A stretch of DNA of 64,000 nucleotides from Shewanella sp. KX20019 (GTDB lineage: Bacteria > Pseudomonadota > Gammaproteobacteria > Enterobacterales > Shewanellaceae): positions 3,286,001-3,350,000 of the forward strand of contig NZ_CP068437.1 in the NCBI RefSeq assembly GCF_016757755.1. Reading direction: 5' to 3'. Positions 8,160 to 18,075 of the stretch are shown piece by piece. Both the position numbers and the translations under genes were made by a program. The notes beneath the pieces are model-generated. The model made no database searches. It was not told the DNA's origin and saw nothing but the letters and a program-made list of their open reading frames with translations. The stretch's first letter is position 1, and the number at the start of each line of letters is the position of its first letter.

Positions 8160-9104
8160 TTATTCACTATCTTTGTAGATAACGAATAGTGATTCATTCT
8201 CAACAAGTTGATCTCGCGTCAGAATGAAAACACCATCACCGCCGTTCTCAAAGCTTGCCCATGTAAATGGCACATCAGGGAACTGCTCGATTAAATGCAC
8301 CATGGAATTACCCACTTCAACAACCAGTAAGCCGTCTTCAGTTAGATAATCTGCCGCATTGGCAAGAATACGCTTGGTGAGATCTAAACCGTCGCGACCG
8401 GACGCCAGCCCGATTTCAGGTTCATGATGAAATTCATCTGGCATATCACCAATATCTTCGGCATCAACATAAGGCGGGTTTGATACGATTAAATCGTAGT
8501 GCGCCCCTTTAGGGATGGCAGCAAATAGATCCGATTCCATCGGAAAGACTCTGTCCATCACGCCAAGTGTCTCAATATTTACCTGTGCCACTTCTAATGC
8601 ATCAACACTGATGTCCAATGCATCAACTTCAGCGTTTTCAAATTCATAAGCACAGGCGATGGCAATACAACCACTGCCGGTGCACAAGTCCATTACGCGA
8701 TTGACTTGCTTGTTATATAACCATGGACTAAAGCGGTTAGCGATTAACTCTGCGATTGGCGAGCGAGGAACCAATACCCGCTCATCAACATAAAACTCAA
8801 GACCAGCAAACATGGCTTTGTTAGTTAGATATGGAACAGGTAGGCGCTCTCTTACACGGCGGATAATCAGCTCAACAATTTTGTGTTTTTCGCTAATGGT
8901 CAGATTAGAGTGAATAACCTGTTGGCCCAGCTCTTCTGGTAGATGCAACGCATGAAAGACCAAAGCAATTGCTTCGTCCCACGCATTATCGGTACCGTGT
9001 CCGTAATATATATTTGCATCATTAAAACGACTGACACCCCAGCGCAACATATCACCGATAGTTCGTAATTCAGTAACGGCTTCATCTACAAAAATCTTAT
9101 CCAA
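8160..9104 (-). CDS. prmB: Ribosomal protein uL3 N5-glutamine methyltransferase PrmB
   Basis: A 314-residue class I SAM-dependent methyltransferase. The SAM-binding motif is VMDLCTGSGCIAIACA, and the glutamine-methylating signature NPPY is at 209-212. PrmB modifies a glutamine of ribosomal protein L3 and helps 50S assembly. The position directly upstream of aroC and divergent from smrB matches E. coli, which separates it from the release-factor enzyme PrmC. The start is TTG at 9104: GGAG stands 6 bases upstream and no ATG is suitably placed. Confidence 0.95.
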   Translation of the reverse strand: MDKIFVDEAVTELRTIGDMLRWGVSRFNDANIYYGHGTDNAWDEAIALVFHALHLPEELGQQVIHSNLTISEKHKIVELIIRRVRERLPVPYLTNKAMFAGLEFYVDERVLVPRSPIAELIANRFSPWLYNKQVNRVMDLCTGSGCIAIACAYEFENAEVDALDISVDALEVAQVNIETLGVMDRVFPMESDLFAAIPKGAHYDLIVSNPPYVDAEDIGDMPDEFHHEPEIGLASGRDGLDLTKRILANAADYLTEDGLLVVEVGNSMVHLIEQFPDVPFTWASFENGGDGVFILTRDQLVENESLFVIYKDSE

Positions 9105-9183
9105 AATTCACTCCAACGTTTTAATTCCGACTCATTGTAACTTAACTCTATTCATATGGCATCGGATTCAATAAAATACCCTT

Positions 9184-9714
9184 ATGAATAAAAGAACCGA
9201 TAAAGATGATTTGGCGCTATTTGCGGAGCTAACGAAGGGAATGAAACCTTTTGAGCAAAACAAACGCCACTTTAAATCAACGGCTAAAGACCGCAAAGTG
9301 ATTGAGGAAAAAGAGCAACAGCTACATGCTGATAGTTTCTTCTCTGATACCTATCAACCGCTTCTGCCCGAAAATGGGCCAATGAAATGGGCAAGAGATG
9401 ACGTTGATAGCTACGATGTAAAGCGTTTACGCCGCGGTGACTACGTACCAGATCTTTTATTAGATCTACATGGATTGCGTCAATCAGAGGCAAAACTTGA
9501 GCTTGCAGCATTAATCCAAGCCTGTATTAAGCAACAAAGCCATTGCTGCTGCATTATGCATGGGCATGGAACAGGAATTTTAAAGCAGAATATACCAATG
9601 TGGTTAGCGCAGCACCCTCACATAAAAGCCTTTCATCAAGCCACTAAAGAATGGGGCGGTGACGCGGCATTATTGGTACTCATTGACATCGGCGACCAAC
9701 CTTATCGCCGATAG
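9184..9714 (+). CDS. smrB: Ribosome-collision endonuclease SmrB
   Basis: A 176-residue protein with a charged N-terminal helix region and a C-terminal Smr domain. The conserved motifs LDLHG (near residue 97) and HGHGTG (near residue 124) are both present. SmrB cleaves mRNA between collided ribosomes in E. coli. It is divergent from prmB with a gap of 79 bases, as in E. coli, so the promoters overlap or abut. A 9-residue CxxCC-like stretch (SHCCCIMHG) precedes the second motif. Confidence 0.93.
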   Translation: MNKRTDKDDLALFAELTKGMKPFEQNKRHFKSTAKDRKVIEEKEQQLHADSFFSDTYQPLLPENGPMKWARDDVDSYDVKRLRRGDYVPDLLLDLHGLRQSEAKLELAALIQACIKQQSHCCCIMHGHGTGILKQNIPMWLAQHPHIKAFHQATKEWGGDAALLVLIDIGDQPYRR

Positions 9715-9754
9715 GTATTGAGGTGTTATTGATTTCATCAATGATTGTAAAAAC

Positions 9755-9780
9755 AAAAAAGTGAGTCCGTTGAGGCTCAC
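9755..9780 (-). terminator. Terminator between smrB and sixA (serves sixA, possibly both)
   Basis: Stem GTGAGTC/GGCTCAC-like (9761-9780, 7 bp with one wobble) with a T-run on the minus strand immediately after. It fits the end of sixA and lies between the convergent genes. Confidence 0.7.
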
Positions 9781-9809
9781 TTAATCATTAATCTTACTCG
9801 ATATAGAGG

Positions 9810-10280
9810 CTAACTAATCATATGTGGAGCATATTGCCATTCTATGCATGATTCAGTCGCTTGCTTATTGATGAGTGTGACACCCGAGGTAGCGAACAAC
9901 GGTGGCTCAACTCCAGGTACCAGTTCGCTGACTAAATAGCCTAACAAGGGCATATGCGCTAAAACGAGTACATTTTTAGCTTCAAAATGTTCAGCATAAG
10001 CAACGACAGCATCAGCGACTTTAGCGGGATCGCCTGTCGGTACAAGCTCATCTAATGTTAACCAATGACCAGGTTCAGGAAAATGCTTGTGTACTTCTTG
10101 CCAACTTTGCTGGGCGCGTAGATACGGACTAACGAGTACCAAATCAAACTCGGTAATGCTCTGCCCTAGCCAATTACTCATTAGCAGTGTGTGTTGGCGA
10201 CCATTATCAGTTAATGTGCGTTCGCGATCTGAGTGGGCGTTAAAGCCTGCTTCACCGTGGCGCATTAAAAATAGCTGCAT
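9810..10280 (-). CDS. sixA: Phosphohistidine phosphatase SixA
   Basis: A 156-residue histidine-phosphatase (phosphoglycerate mutase-like) domain. The catalytic motif LMRHGEAG has its nucleophile His at residue 8; the second histidine lies in LVLAHMPLLGYL. SixA removes phosphate from histidine of phosphotransferase proteins, in E. coli acting on the NPr branch of nitrogen PTS. It is a single gene with its own terminator, near smrB as in enterics. Confidence 0.93.
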   Translation of the reverse strand: MQLFLMRHGEAGFNAHSDRERTLTDNGRQHTLLMSNWLGQSITEFDLVLVSPYLRAQQSWQEVHKHFPEPGHWLTLDELVPTGDPAKVADAVVAYAEHFEAKNVLVLAHMPLLGYLVSELVPGVEPPLFATSGVTLINKQATESCIEWQYAPHMIS

Positions 10281-10664
10281 ACTACTTTGCTACTCCCAAT
10301 TCTTTATTCTTATTCATTAATTGTAGTCTGAATCTTGATAGCAACATACCGTTATTTAGTTATTAATTAGTCCAATACAACTCGTTGGAGTTTTCAGTTA
10401 ACGCATGTTAAAAGAAAAATGTTAACCAAGCACCTAAATTGAGACAAAATTAGCCAAACGATAGATTATTTCTCCGTTTGGAGATCTTGTGTTTGAAGAT
10501 AAGTAGAAATGATGGCAAGTTAAGTTATTACAGCTACCTAGAATCATTTTTACCGCTAGCTTATCCACTCAACTAAGAGATGTAAATGGAGTGGCTTTAT
10601 CGGCAAGTGATTACTAAAGTTAAGTGTCTAGGTTAGATGCTGTTGATCAATTGGAGCCATACTA
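10281..10664. other. Intergenic region of 384 bases
   Basis: No plausible coding frame was found here. It holds the divergent promoters of sixA and the M16 protease gene. No convincing -35/-10 pair, operator or hairpin stands out. The last bases carry TTGGAG, the ribosome site of the protease. Confidence 0.5.
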
Positions 10665-13454
10665 GTGCCAAAAAACAGACACATTATCACCAGTCCAAAT
10701 GACCATCGTAAGTACCGTAATATCACCTTAGAAAATGGGTTAAAAGTACTTTTGGTTGAAGATCTGCAATCAACAGAGGCTGCGGCATCTATGGCGGTGG
10801 CTGTTGGTCACTTTGACGATCCAGTTGCTCGTCCTGGTATGGCGCATTTTCTTGAGCATATGCTTTTTCTTGGTACTGAAAAATTTCCCGATTCAGGAGA
10901 ATACTCTGCTTTTATCAACCAGCATGGTGGAACTAATAACGCCTGGACTGGCACTGAGCACACCAACTTTTTTTACAGTATCAATGCAGCACAACTTGAA
11001 GCTTCTCTCGACCGTTTCAGCCAATTTTTCATCGCACCGTTATTTGATGTAGCGCTGGTCGATCGGGAGCGTCACGCTATCGAATCAGAATTTAGCATGA
11101 AGTTAAAAGATGATATTCGACGCGTCTATCAAGTTCAAAAAGAAACGGTTAACCCCGCCCATCCCTTTTCCAAGTTTTCCGTGGGTAATTTAGAAACCTT
11201 AGCGGGCGAACAACATATGTTAAGGGAGGAGTTAGTCGCCTTCTATAAAGAGAAATACAGTGCAAGCATAATGACGCTATGTATTGTAGCGCCGTCTTCT
11301 TTGAACGTTCTAGCCCAGCTTGCACAGACGTACTTCGGAGCTATTAGCCACCATCAGCCACCCAGTCAGTATCCAGACACACCGATTTACCTACCTGAAC
11401 AGTTACAAGCAAAAATCAACATCGTTCCTCTTAAGGAGCAACGACGCGTTGCCATCACCTTTGCTTTACCAACGCTGGAACGCTTTTATAAGCGTAAGCC
11501 TTTAACCTTCATTAGTCATCTCCTCGGCTATGAGGGTAAAGGTAGCTTGTTGTCCTATTTAAAAGAGCGAGGGTTGGCTAACAATTTATCTGCTGGTGGC
11601 GGCGTCAATGGCTACAATTTCAAAGATTACAACATTAGCATTCAACTAACAGACCGAGGTTTGAATAATCTTAAAGACGTTATTGATTGTGCTTTTGAGT
11701 ATATAGCTCTAATCAAGGAGGCGGGTTTAAGTGACTGGCGATACAATGAAAGAGCCGCTTTACTCAAAGTTGCTTTTCAATACCAAGAACAAGTTAAGGC
11801 ACTGGATTTAGCGAGTCATTTGAGTATTAACATGCATCATTACGACATTGAAGATGTGGTTTTTGGTGATTACCGCATGGATGGGCTTGATGTTATCGAG
11901 ACTCAGCAGTTATTAGCAATGATGACTCCGACGAATATGCGCTTGCAGCTTATTGCTCCAGAATTAGATACCGATAAACAGGCGGCTTGGTATCACTCAC
12001 CTTATCAGATCCGTGAAATTTCAGCGGAAGATATTAGTCGCTGGTTAACTCCGAAAGTGCGCTGCGAGCTTACCTTACCCTCTGCTAACCCATTTATTAT
12101 CGACCATTGTGTCGCAAGATCAGATAAAAGTAATGCTCCAGTACCGCAAGTGGTATCGCAGGAGCCAGGCTATCGAATTTGGCATAGAAAAGATGATGAA
12201 TTTAACGTACCTAAAGGGCACCTCTATCTCTCTTTGGATTCAGCTCAAGCTGCCGCATCGCCAAAACATGCTGCATTAACTCGGCTTTACGTTGAAATGC
12301 TGCTTGATTACCTTACCGAATATACCTATCAAGCAGAAGTCGCAGGGCTGAGTTACAACATATATCCTCACCAAGGTGGCATCACCTTACATTTAACTGG
12401 TTTTACAGGTAAACAAGAAGCACTACTCTCACTTGTGATAGATAAAGCACGCGAGCGCAACTTTACTCAGAACCGCTTTGAATTGATAAAGAAGCAGATA
12501 TTGCGTAGTTGGTATAATCATACCCAAGCTAAACCTATATCTCAGTTGTTTACTAGTTTGACCGTGACACTGCAAAAGCGCAGTTTTGAGCCAGCTAGGA
12601 TGGCTGAGCTGCTTGAAGAGATAACCTTAGAAGACTTACATGCACATGTTAAAAGTTTCTATGAGAAAATACATTTAGAAGGTCTAGTTTATGGTGATTG
12701 GCTAGAGAGTGAAGCCTGTTCCCTAGGGCACAGGCTTAATAGAATCTTATCCTTAGTCACTTCGCCAAGCTCTGAATCTTCGAGAGAGCTTATCGATCTC
12801 TCCAACAAAGGCACATTATTAAGAGAGGTTTCAGCCTCTCATCAAGACAGTGGCATTATAGTTTACTACCAATCTGATATTGCCTCTCCAGAGAATATGG
12901 CCTTGTTTAGCCTATTGAACCACACCATGTCATCCACGTTCTTTCACGAGCTTAGAACACAGAAACAACTGGGTTATATGGTCGGTACAGGTTATCTACC
13001 ACTGAACCGATACCCAGGTATTATCTTTTATATTCAATCACCCAACTCTGGACCACAAACTCTATTAGAAGCAATAGACGAGTTCATTGCTGATTTTACC
13101 TACGCGATACTACAAATCACCAATGAACAATGGGAATCAACTAAAGCAGGCCTTATGAATCAAGTTATGGAGCACGATTCTAACCTTAAAACCCGCAGTC
13201 AACGTTACTGGTCAAGTATTGGCAACAAAGACTACGCCTTTGACCAAAGGGAAAACGTTGTAGAGCAAGTAAAAACCTTAACTCGCTCAGATTTAATAAA
13301 ATTCATAATGATGAAGATGCGGACTAAGCACTGTGACCGACTTGTCCTGTTTAGCACTGGTGAATCCCATCAGGATCAAGCACCGCTAAAATCCGATAAC
13401 ATGATCTTAGATCTACGTGCTTTCAAACTCAAAGCTGAACAATTTGATTACTAA
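10665..13454 (+). CDS. Insulinase/pitrilysin-family (M16) zinc protease
   Basis: A 929-residue protease of the four-domain M16A type. The inverted zinc motif HFLEH is at 61-65 (ligands H61 and H65, base E64), and the third ligand glutamate lies in ESE near 140-142. The C-terminal half (QLGYMVGTGYLPL, SPNSGP) is the inactive repeat typical of pitrilysin. It is close in size to E. coli PtrA (about 960), but no clear cleavable signal peptide is seen, so it may be cytosolic, unlike periplasmic PtrA. GTG at 10665 is chosen because GGAG lies 8 bases before it. Confidence 0.92.
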   Translation: MPKNRHIITSPNDHRKYRNITLENGLKVLLVEDLQSTEAAASMAVAVGHFDDPVARPGMAHFLEHMLFLGTEKFPDSGEYSAFINQHGGTNNAWTGTEHTNFFYSINAAQLEASLDRFSQFFIAPLFDVALVDRERHAIESEFSMKLKDDIRRVYQVQKETVNPAHPFSKFSVGNLETLAGEQHMLREELVAFYKEKYSASIMTLCIVAPSSLNVLAQLAQTYFGAISHHQPPSQYPDTPIYLPEQLQAKINIVPLKEQRRVAITFALPTLERFYKRKPLTFISHLLGYEGKGSLLSYLKERGLANNLSAGGGVNGYNFKDYNISIQLTDRGLNNLKDVIDCAFEYIALIKEAGLSDWRYNERAALLKVAFQYQEQVKALDLASHLSINMHHYDIEDVVFGDYRMDGLDVIETQQLLAMMTPTNMRLQLIAPELDTDKQAAWYHSPYQIREISAEDISRWLTPKVRCELTLPSANPFIIDHCVARSDKSNAPVPQVVSQEPGYRIWHRKDDEFNVPKGHLYLSLDSAQAAASPKHAALTRLYVEMLLDYLTEYTYQAEVAGLSYNIYPHQGGITLHLTGFTGKQEALLSLVIDKARERNFTQNRFELIKKQILRSWYNHTQAKPISQLFTSLTVTLQKRSFEPARMAELLEEITLEDLHAHVKSFYEKIHLEGLVYGDWLESEACSLGHRLNRILSLVTSPSSESSRELIDLSNKGTLLREVSASHQDSGIIVYYQSDIASPENMALFSLLNHTMSSTFFHELRTQKQLGYMVGTGYLPLNRYPGIIFYIQSPNSGPQTLLEAIDEFIADFTYAILQITNEQWESTKAGLMNQVMEHDSNLKTRSQRYWSSIGNKDYAFDQRENVVEQVKTLTRSDLIKFIMMKMRTKHCDRLVLFSTGESHQDQAPLKSDNMILDLRAFKLKAEQFDY

Positions 13455-13624
13455 TCATCTATCATTGAGATATAAGGGATGATGCGTTGATAACGACTGT
13501 ATCAAAACAGATAAGCATTAAGTTTGAACAGTTTAGGGAAGTCATTTGTTCAACGAACATATATCGTACAGAAAAGGATGCCGACGATGATAACTAACTA
13601 CAAAAGACACGAAGGTTTTTGACA

Positions 13625-16600
13625 ATGACTTCACTTTCTGAAAAGGTGAACATTACATACTGCTGCCTTAAGACATTGGTTAAAAATAAAATTATAAATA
13701 TGCCTAAGACACTACTAAAACTTACACTCTCTTTATTGCTGATCTTCTCGTCTATGCAGCCCTGTTTTGCATTCACGTTAAACTCAACCACCTTAGGTGT
13801 TCCAGAAGGACTATCCCAAAGCAACGTTTCATCAATTGTAGAGGATGCAGAAGGCTACGTCTGGGTAGGAACGGTCAATGGCCTCAATCGATATGACGGA
13901 AAAGAGTTTCGTCATTACTTTCCCTCAAAGAGGAACGAATTAGCGAGTGCCTTTATCCGCAGCCTGTACATCAGCAAGTCAGGCTCAATGTTCATTGGAA
14001 CTGATAAAGGTTTGTCCATTTATGATCCTATGCAAGACAAAATTACTTCTTCAAAAAATTTAGGGTTTGATATTGATGAGGCTATATGGGCTATATATGA
14101 ATATGGTGATAATATTTTCATTGGCACAGAAAACTCCATCTATATTATAAGAGAGTTAAATAACAGTAAATTATCGCTAAAAAACAAATACTCTGGTAAT
14201 TTTGGGGTTGTTAAAAACATCACTTTATTTAAAGAGAAAATGTTCATTCGAAATTATTCCGGAGAACTATATTCTATAGCTGAAGGAATAGTAAGGATTA
14301 CTGGCAACGTTAACTCGATGAACATAATTAACAATGAATTACTAATTTTCAAAAATGAAGGTGTATATAGTTATAAAGATACCACATTAACAAAAATAGA
14401 CCCAGCCTCTTATACAAGTGTAACTACAGATGCAAATTACAACTTAGCTTTAGATAAAAACTCAATTTACAATATTGACACAATAAAAACACCTATATCC
14501 AAAGGTAAGTTAAAAATACCAGAAAAGAGCTTGGACCATCCCAGAATAATAAGAGGTCGTACAAAAACATTTATACTAAACCAAAATAATGGTTTCCTCA
14601 TCATTGATGACAATGCCAATTTAGCTCAAACAAAAGAGATAGTCGGTGGAAATGTTTGGTCTATCTCTCCAGGTGATTTTTCAGAACTTGTTGTAACTGC
14701 TGACGCTTCTATAATACAAGTATTTGACCAAAACCTAAATATAATCAAAGAATATAATTCTCATATAGAAGGTCCTAAGTCTGCAGTAATGATTGACAAC
14801 TTTATCTATATTTCCAGCAGTATGGGATTAACATCTCTAAATACTGACAGTGGTAAGATAGAGAATATTTTCGAAGGTTCATTTTTTATTGTCAAAGCTA
14901 AGTTAGATGACAAAAGTATTTTTGCTGGCTCAACTTCAGGCACAGTCGTTCAATACGACATCGACAGTGGCTATGTCCAAGAATATGCTGTTGACAAGGG
15001 AAATCCAATCTTTGATATAAAGGAACACAATGGTTCATTGCTAATTGCCAGCCAAGGTGGATTGTTCCGATTAACTAATAATATTGCAACACCATTATAT
15101 ACAAAGCAATTAGTAATAAGTATTGATATTTATGATGGTGACATTTTATTCGGAACAGGTAACAGCATACAGATATTAAATAGGTTAAACAACCAAGTAG
15201 AGGAACTATATAATAATAACAAACCTATATTTTCAATCGCACAAAATCAAGATTATGTATTGGCATCATCTGTGAATGAAATAGTTGTAATCAACAAGAA
15301 AGACAGAAAACATTTTATTTTAAACCAAACCTTAGGTATTCAAGGAGAGTACAACGCACAATCCATACTGAAAAAAAATGATAAGCTTTATATAGGTGGT
15401 ATTACAGGGATCAGCTTTATTTCAATAGATAAAGTAATCGATTACTTAAAAAGCCATACCCCCCCCAGCGTAGCGTTAAATGAGCTTTCAATTTTCAACA
15501 TACCTGAAACTCCCAAAGGGAAGATACTAAACAACAAACTTAATAAAACTAGTAAAATAAAAATTAAGTATTCCGATTACCCATTCACATTTACATTTCA
15601 CAGTCCTAAAAGTCCTCTGCTAGATATTAATTACATCTACCAAATGCGAGGGTTATCTGATGCACTAATTAACTCTAAAGGTATAAATTCTGCCACCTAT
15701 ACAAACCTATCACCAGGTGATTATGAGTTTTCAGTTTTTGCTATTGATCCTATTTCAGGTGAACATGGTGAGGAGAAAATATTAAGTATTGAGATTACCC
15801 CTCCATGGTGGTTATCACTACCAGCGAAGATCATCTATTTTGTTTTTACTCTGCTAATATCGATCGCCATAATTAAAGTATCCCTAAAGCGACGTGAAAT
15901 TCAAAGGCAGATAGCCAAAAGCGAAGAGCGTCTAAAATTGTCACTTTGGGGTAGTGGCGATGAAATGTGGGATTGGGATATCGAGACGGGGCAAATTTAT
16001 CGCTCTAATATTTGGGGCTCACTTGAGTTTCCAAGAGATGGTCAGCGCTCAGGCCAAGAGGGGGAAGAGAGTAATATCCACCCGATGGACCAAATTCGCG
16101 TTCGTGATGCGTTAAACAAACACTTCTATGGTGAAACCGATCACTTTGAAGCTGCATATCGAGTAAAAGGCAAATCTAATGACTGGGTGTGGATCTTAGA
16201 TCGAGCTAAGATAGTTGAGCGTGATGAGAATGATAATGCGCTGCGTATGACTGGCACCATTAAAAACATTAGTCACTTTAAGCAAGCCGAGGAACAACTG
16301 CGTTTATTTGAACGCGCAATCCAGAATATCTCTGAAGGAATGTTTATTCTAGATAGCGAATTTAGCTTCGTCGAAGTCAACGAAGCTTGCTGTGATCTTT
16401 CTATGCTGAGCAAGCAAGACTTTATTGGTACTCTTTTCAATTTTGACCTATACCCCGATAGTTACTCGGAGCAGATCCGCTCTATCTTGAAACAGCAAGG
16501 CCGTTGGAGTAACGAAGTTGAATCAGCTAGAGGAAATGGCACCAGTTTCTTGATGGAGTTGACCGTTGATGCAATCTATGACGATCAAGGAGAGTTATCT

Positions 16601-17977
16601 CATTACGTCGGTGTTTTCTCAGATGTCAGCCGCCGAAAACAGCAAGAGGAAGAGCTCAGAAAGCTGACCAATAACGACTTGCTAACTAATTTGCCAAACC
16701 GTTCAAACCTAATGGTCACGCTAGGTAACCTCGTGAAAAGAGATTCTCACCACACTTTGATGGTTTTAGATCTAGACAATTTTAAAAAGATTAATGACTC
16801 TTTAGGCCATCAAGTCGGTGATGAACTACTGATATTAGTGTCAGAGCGGATCAAAGCCGCAGTGCCAAACCATACTAGTATCTACCGTTTAGGCGGCGAT
16901 GAGTTTGCTATCTTAATTGATAAAAATCCAGAGATCAGCGTCAGCGCTGTCATAGCTAAAAATGTCATACATGCATTTGAAACAGCATTTCAATTATCCG
17001 CTGAGAAAGTCGTGGTTGGCGTTAGTATTGGCATCGTGTTGTATCCTGAAGATGATCAAAATGAACAGGCATTACTTCGAAAAGCTGATATTGCGATGTA
17101 CCACGCAAAATCTGGTGGTGGCAATCGTTACCAGTTTTACTCAGAATCATTGAACAAAAATGCTATTAGACAGCTGGAAGTTGAAAATTTGATCCGCGAA
17201 GGCATAAAAGATGATCTATTTGAGGTTTACTATCAACCGAAGGTCGACTTAAAGTCTGGCCAGATGGCAGGGATGGAAGCGCTAGTTCGACTGAACCATC
17301 CTGAGCATGGGCTAATACCACCTAACAACTTTATTCCTTTAGCTGAAGAGAATGGTCTTATCGTTGAAATTGGTGATATTGTATTGAAGAAAGCCTGTTT
17401 TGCTGCGCAGAAATGGCGCTCATTAGGGCTGTTTGACGGGCGCGTAGCTGTTAATTTATCCTCAAAACAGTTCGCGCTACCCGACCTGCAACAGCGAATC
17501 GAGTCAATTTTACGTCTCACTCAGCTACCCGCGGCTAATTTGGAACTTGAAATAACAGAAGGTACTGTTATCAGAGAACCCGAAAAAGCCATTAAAGTCA
17601 TGCAGCAATTATCTAAGATGGGTGTTAGTTTAGCCTTAGATGATTTTGGTACTGGCTACTCATCATTATCATATTTAAAACGTTTTCCGATTCATACGCT
17701 TAAAATCGATAAAGCATTTGTTGATGATATCGATAAGTCTGATCGCGATTTAAAGATGGTCGATTCTATCATCACTATTGCCCATAACATGGGGCTTTCA
17801 GTGGTTGGAGAAGGAGTTGAGGATGCATCTCAATTGAGTATTCTTCGAGCCTTAAAGTGTGAAGAGATCCAAGGATACATATATAGTAAAGCAGTAACAG
17901 AATCAGAATTCACAACATTGCTACACAACGATACAAACTCAAAACCATTAAAGGCAGTTTCAATTAAAAATAGCTAA
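13625..17977 (+). CDS. Beta-propeller sensor with PAS, GGDEF and EAL domains (c-di-GMP enzyme)
   Basis: About 1450 residues. Order: signal peptide (hydrophobic run ending near PCFA), periplasmic two-component-propeller repeats (SSIVEDAEGYVWVGTVNGL and similar), Y_Y_Y-type domain, one transmembrane helix near 735-755, two PAS domains, GGDEF (intact, 1090-1094) and EAL (E1218). The EAL half keeps the usual catalytic pattern: NLSS, ELEITEG, DDFGTG, KIDKAFV, GEGVE and a late QGY. No RxxD inhibitory site is seen before GGDEF. It could both make and degrade c-di-GMP. The propeller part is clearly more AT-rich than the enzymatic part. ATG 13625 has GAAGG upstream; ATG 13700 gives a cleaner signal peptide but has no ribosome site. 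The repeat-protein gene starts 98 bases on. Confidence 0.93.
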   Translation: MTSLSEKVNITYCCLKTLVKNKIINMPKTLLKLTLSLLLIFSSMQPCFAFTLNSTTLGVPEGLSQSNVSSIVEDAEGYVWVGTVNGLNRYDGKEFRHYFPSKRNELASAFIRSLYISKSGSMFIGTDKGLSIYDPMQDKITSSKNLGFDIDEAIWAIYEYGDNIFIGTENSIYIIRELNNSKLSLKNKYSGNFGVVKNITLFKEKMFIRNYSGELYSIAEGIVRITGNVNSMNIINNELLIFKNEGVYSYKDTTLTKIDPASYTSVTTDANYNLALDKNSIYNIDTIKTPISKGKLKIPEKSLDHPRIIRGRTKTFILNQNNGFLIIDDNANLAQTKEIVGGNVWSISPGDFSELVVTADASIIQVFDQNLNIIKEYNSHIEGPKSAVMIDNFIYISSSMGLTSLNTDSGKIENIFEGSFFIVKAKLDDKSIFAGSTSGTVVQYDIDSGYVQEYAVDKGNPIFDIKEHNGSLLIASQGGLFRLTNNIATPLYTKQLVISIDIYDGDILFGTGNSIQILNRLNNQVEELYNNNKPIFSIAQNQDYVLASSVNEIVVINKKDRKHFILNQTLGIQGEYNAQSILKKNDKLYIGGITGISFISIDKVIDYLKSHTPPSVALNELSIFNIPETPKGKILNNKLNKTSKIKIKYSDYPFTFTFHSPKSPLLDINYIYQMRGLSDALINSKGINSATYTNLSPGDYEFSVFAIDPISGEHGEEKILSIEITPPWWLSLPAKIIYFVFTLLISIAIIKVSLKRREIQRQIAKSEERLKLSLWGSGDEMWDWDIETGQIYRSNIWGSLEFPRDGQRSGQEGEESNIHPMDQIRVRDALNKHFYGETDHFEAAYRVKGKSNDWVWILDRAKIVERDENDNALRMTGTIKNISHFKQAEEQLRLFERAIQNISEGMFILDSEFSFVEVNEACCDLSMLSKQDFIGTLFNFDLYPDSYSEQIRSILKQQGRWSNEVESARGNGTSFLMELTVDAIYDDQGELSHYVGVFSDVSRRKQQEEELRKLTNNDLLTNLPNRSNLMVTLGNLVKRDSHHTLMVLDLDNFKKINDSLGHQVGDELLILVSERIKAAVPNHTSIYRLGGDEFAILIDKNPEISVSAVIAKNVIHAFETAFQLSAEKVVVGVSIGIVLYPEDDQNEQALLRKADIAMYHAKSGGGNRYQFYSESLNKNAIRQLEVENLIREGIKDDLFEVYYQPKVDLKSGQMAGMEALVRLNHPEHGLIPPNNFIPLAEENGLIVEIGDIVLKKACFAAQKWRSLGLFDGRVAVNLSSKQFALPDLQQRIESILRLTQLPAANLELEITEGTVIREPEKAIKVMQQLSKMGVSLALDDFGTGYSSLSYLKRFPIHTLKIDKAFVDDIDKSDRDLKMVDSIITIAHNMGLSVVGEGVEDASQLSILRALKCEEIQGYIYSKAVTESEFTTLLHNDTNSKPLKAVSIKNS

Positions 17978-18017
17978 AAAACACCACGCTTAACACATTG
18001 GCACAACATCTGCAGAT

Positions 18018-18070
18018 ACCTTCTCAATAGTCAAAAATATAACTTTATATTTAATACTCAATGAGAAGGT
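18018..18070 (+). promoter_or_regulatory. Inverted repeat covering the ribosome site of the repeat-protein gene
   Basis: ACCTTCTCA (18018-18026) and TGAGAAGGT (18062-18070) are perfect 9-base complements separated by a 35-base AT-rich loop. The right arm contains GAGAAGG, the ribosome site for the ATG at 18076. If the RNA folds this way translation would be masked. The arms are visible; the regulation is inferred. Confidence 0.4.
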
Positions 18071-18075
18071 TCAAG

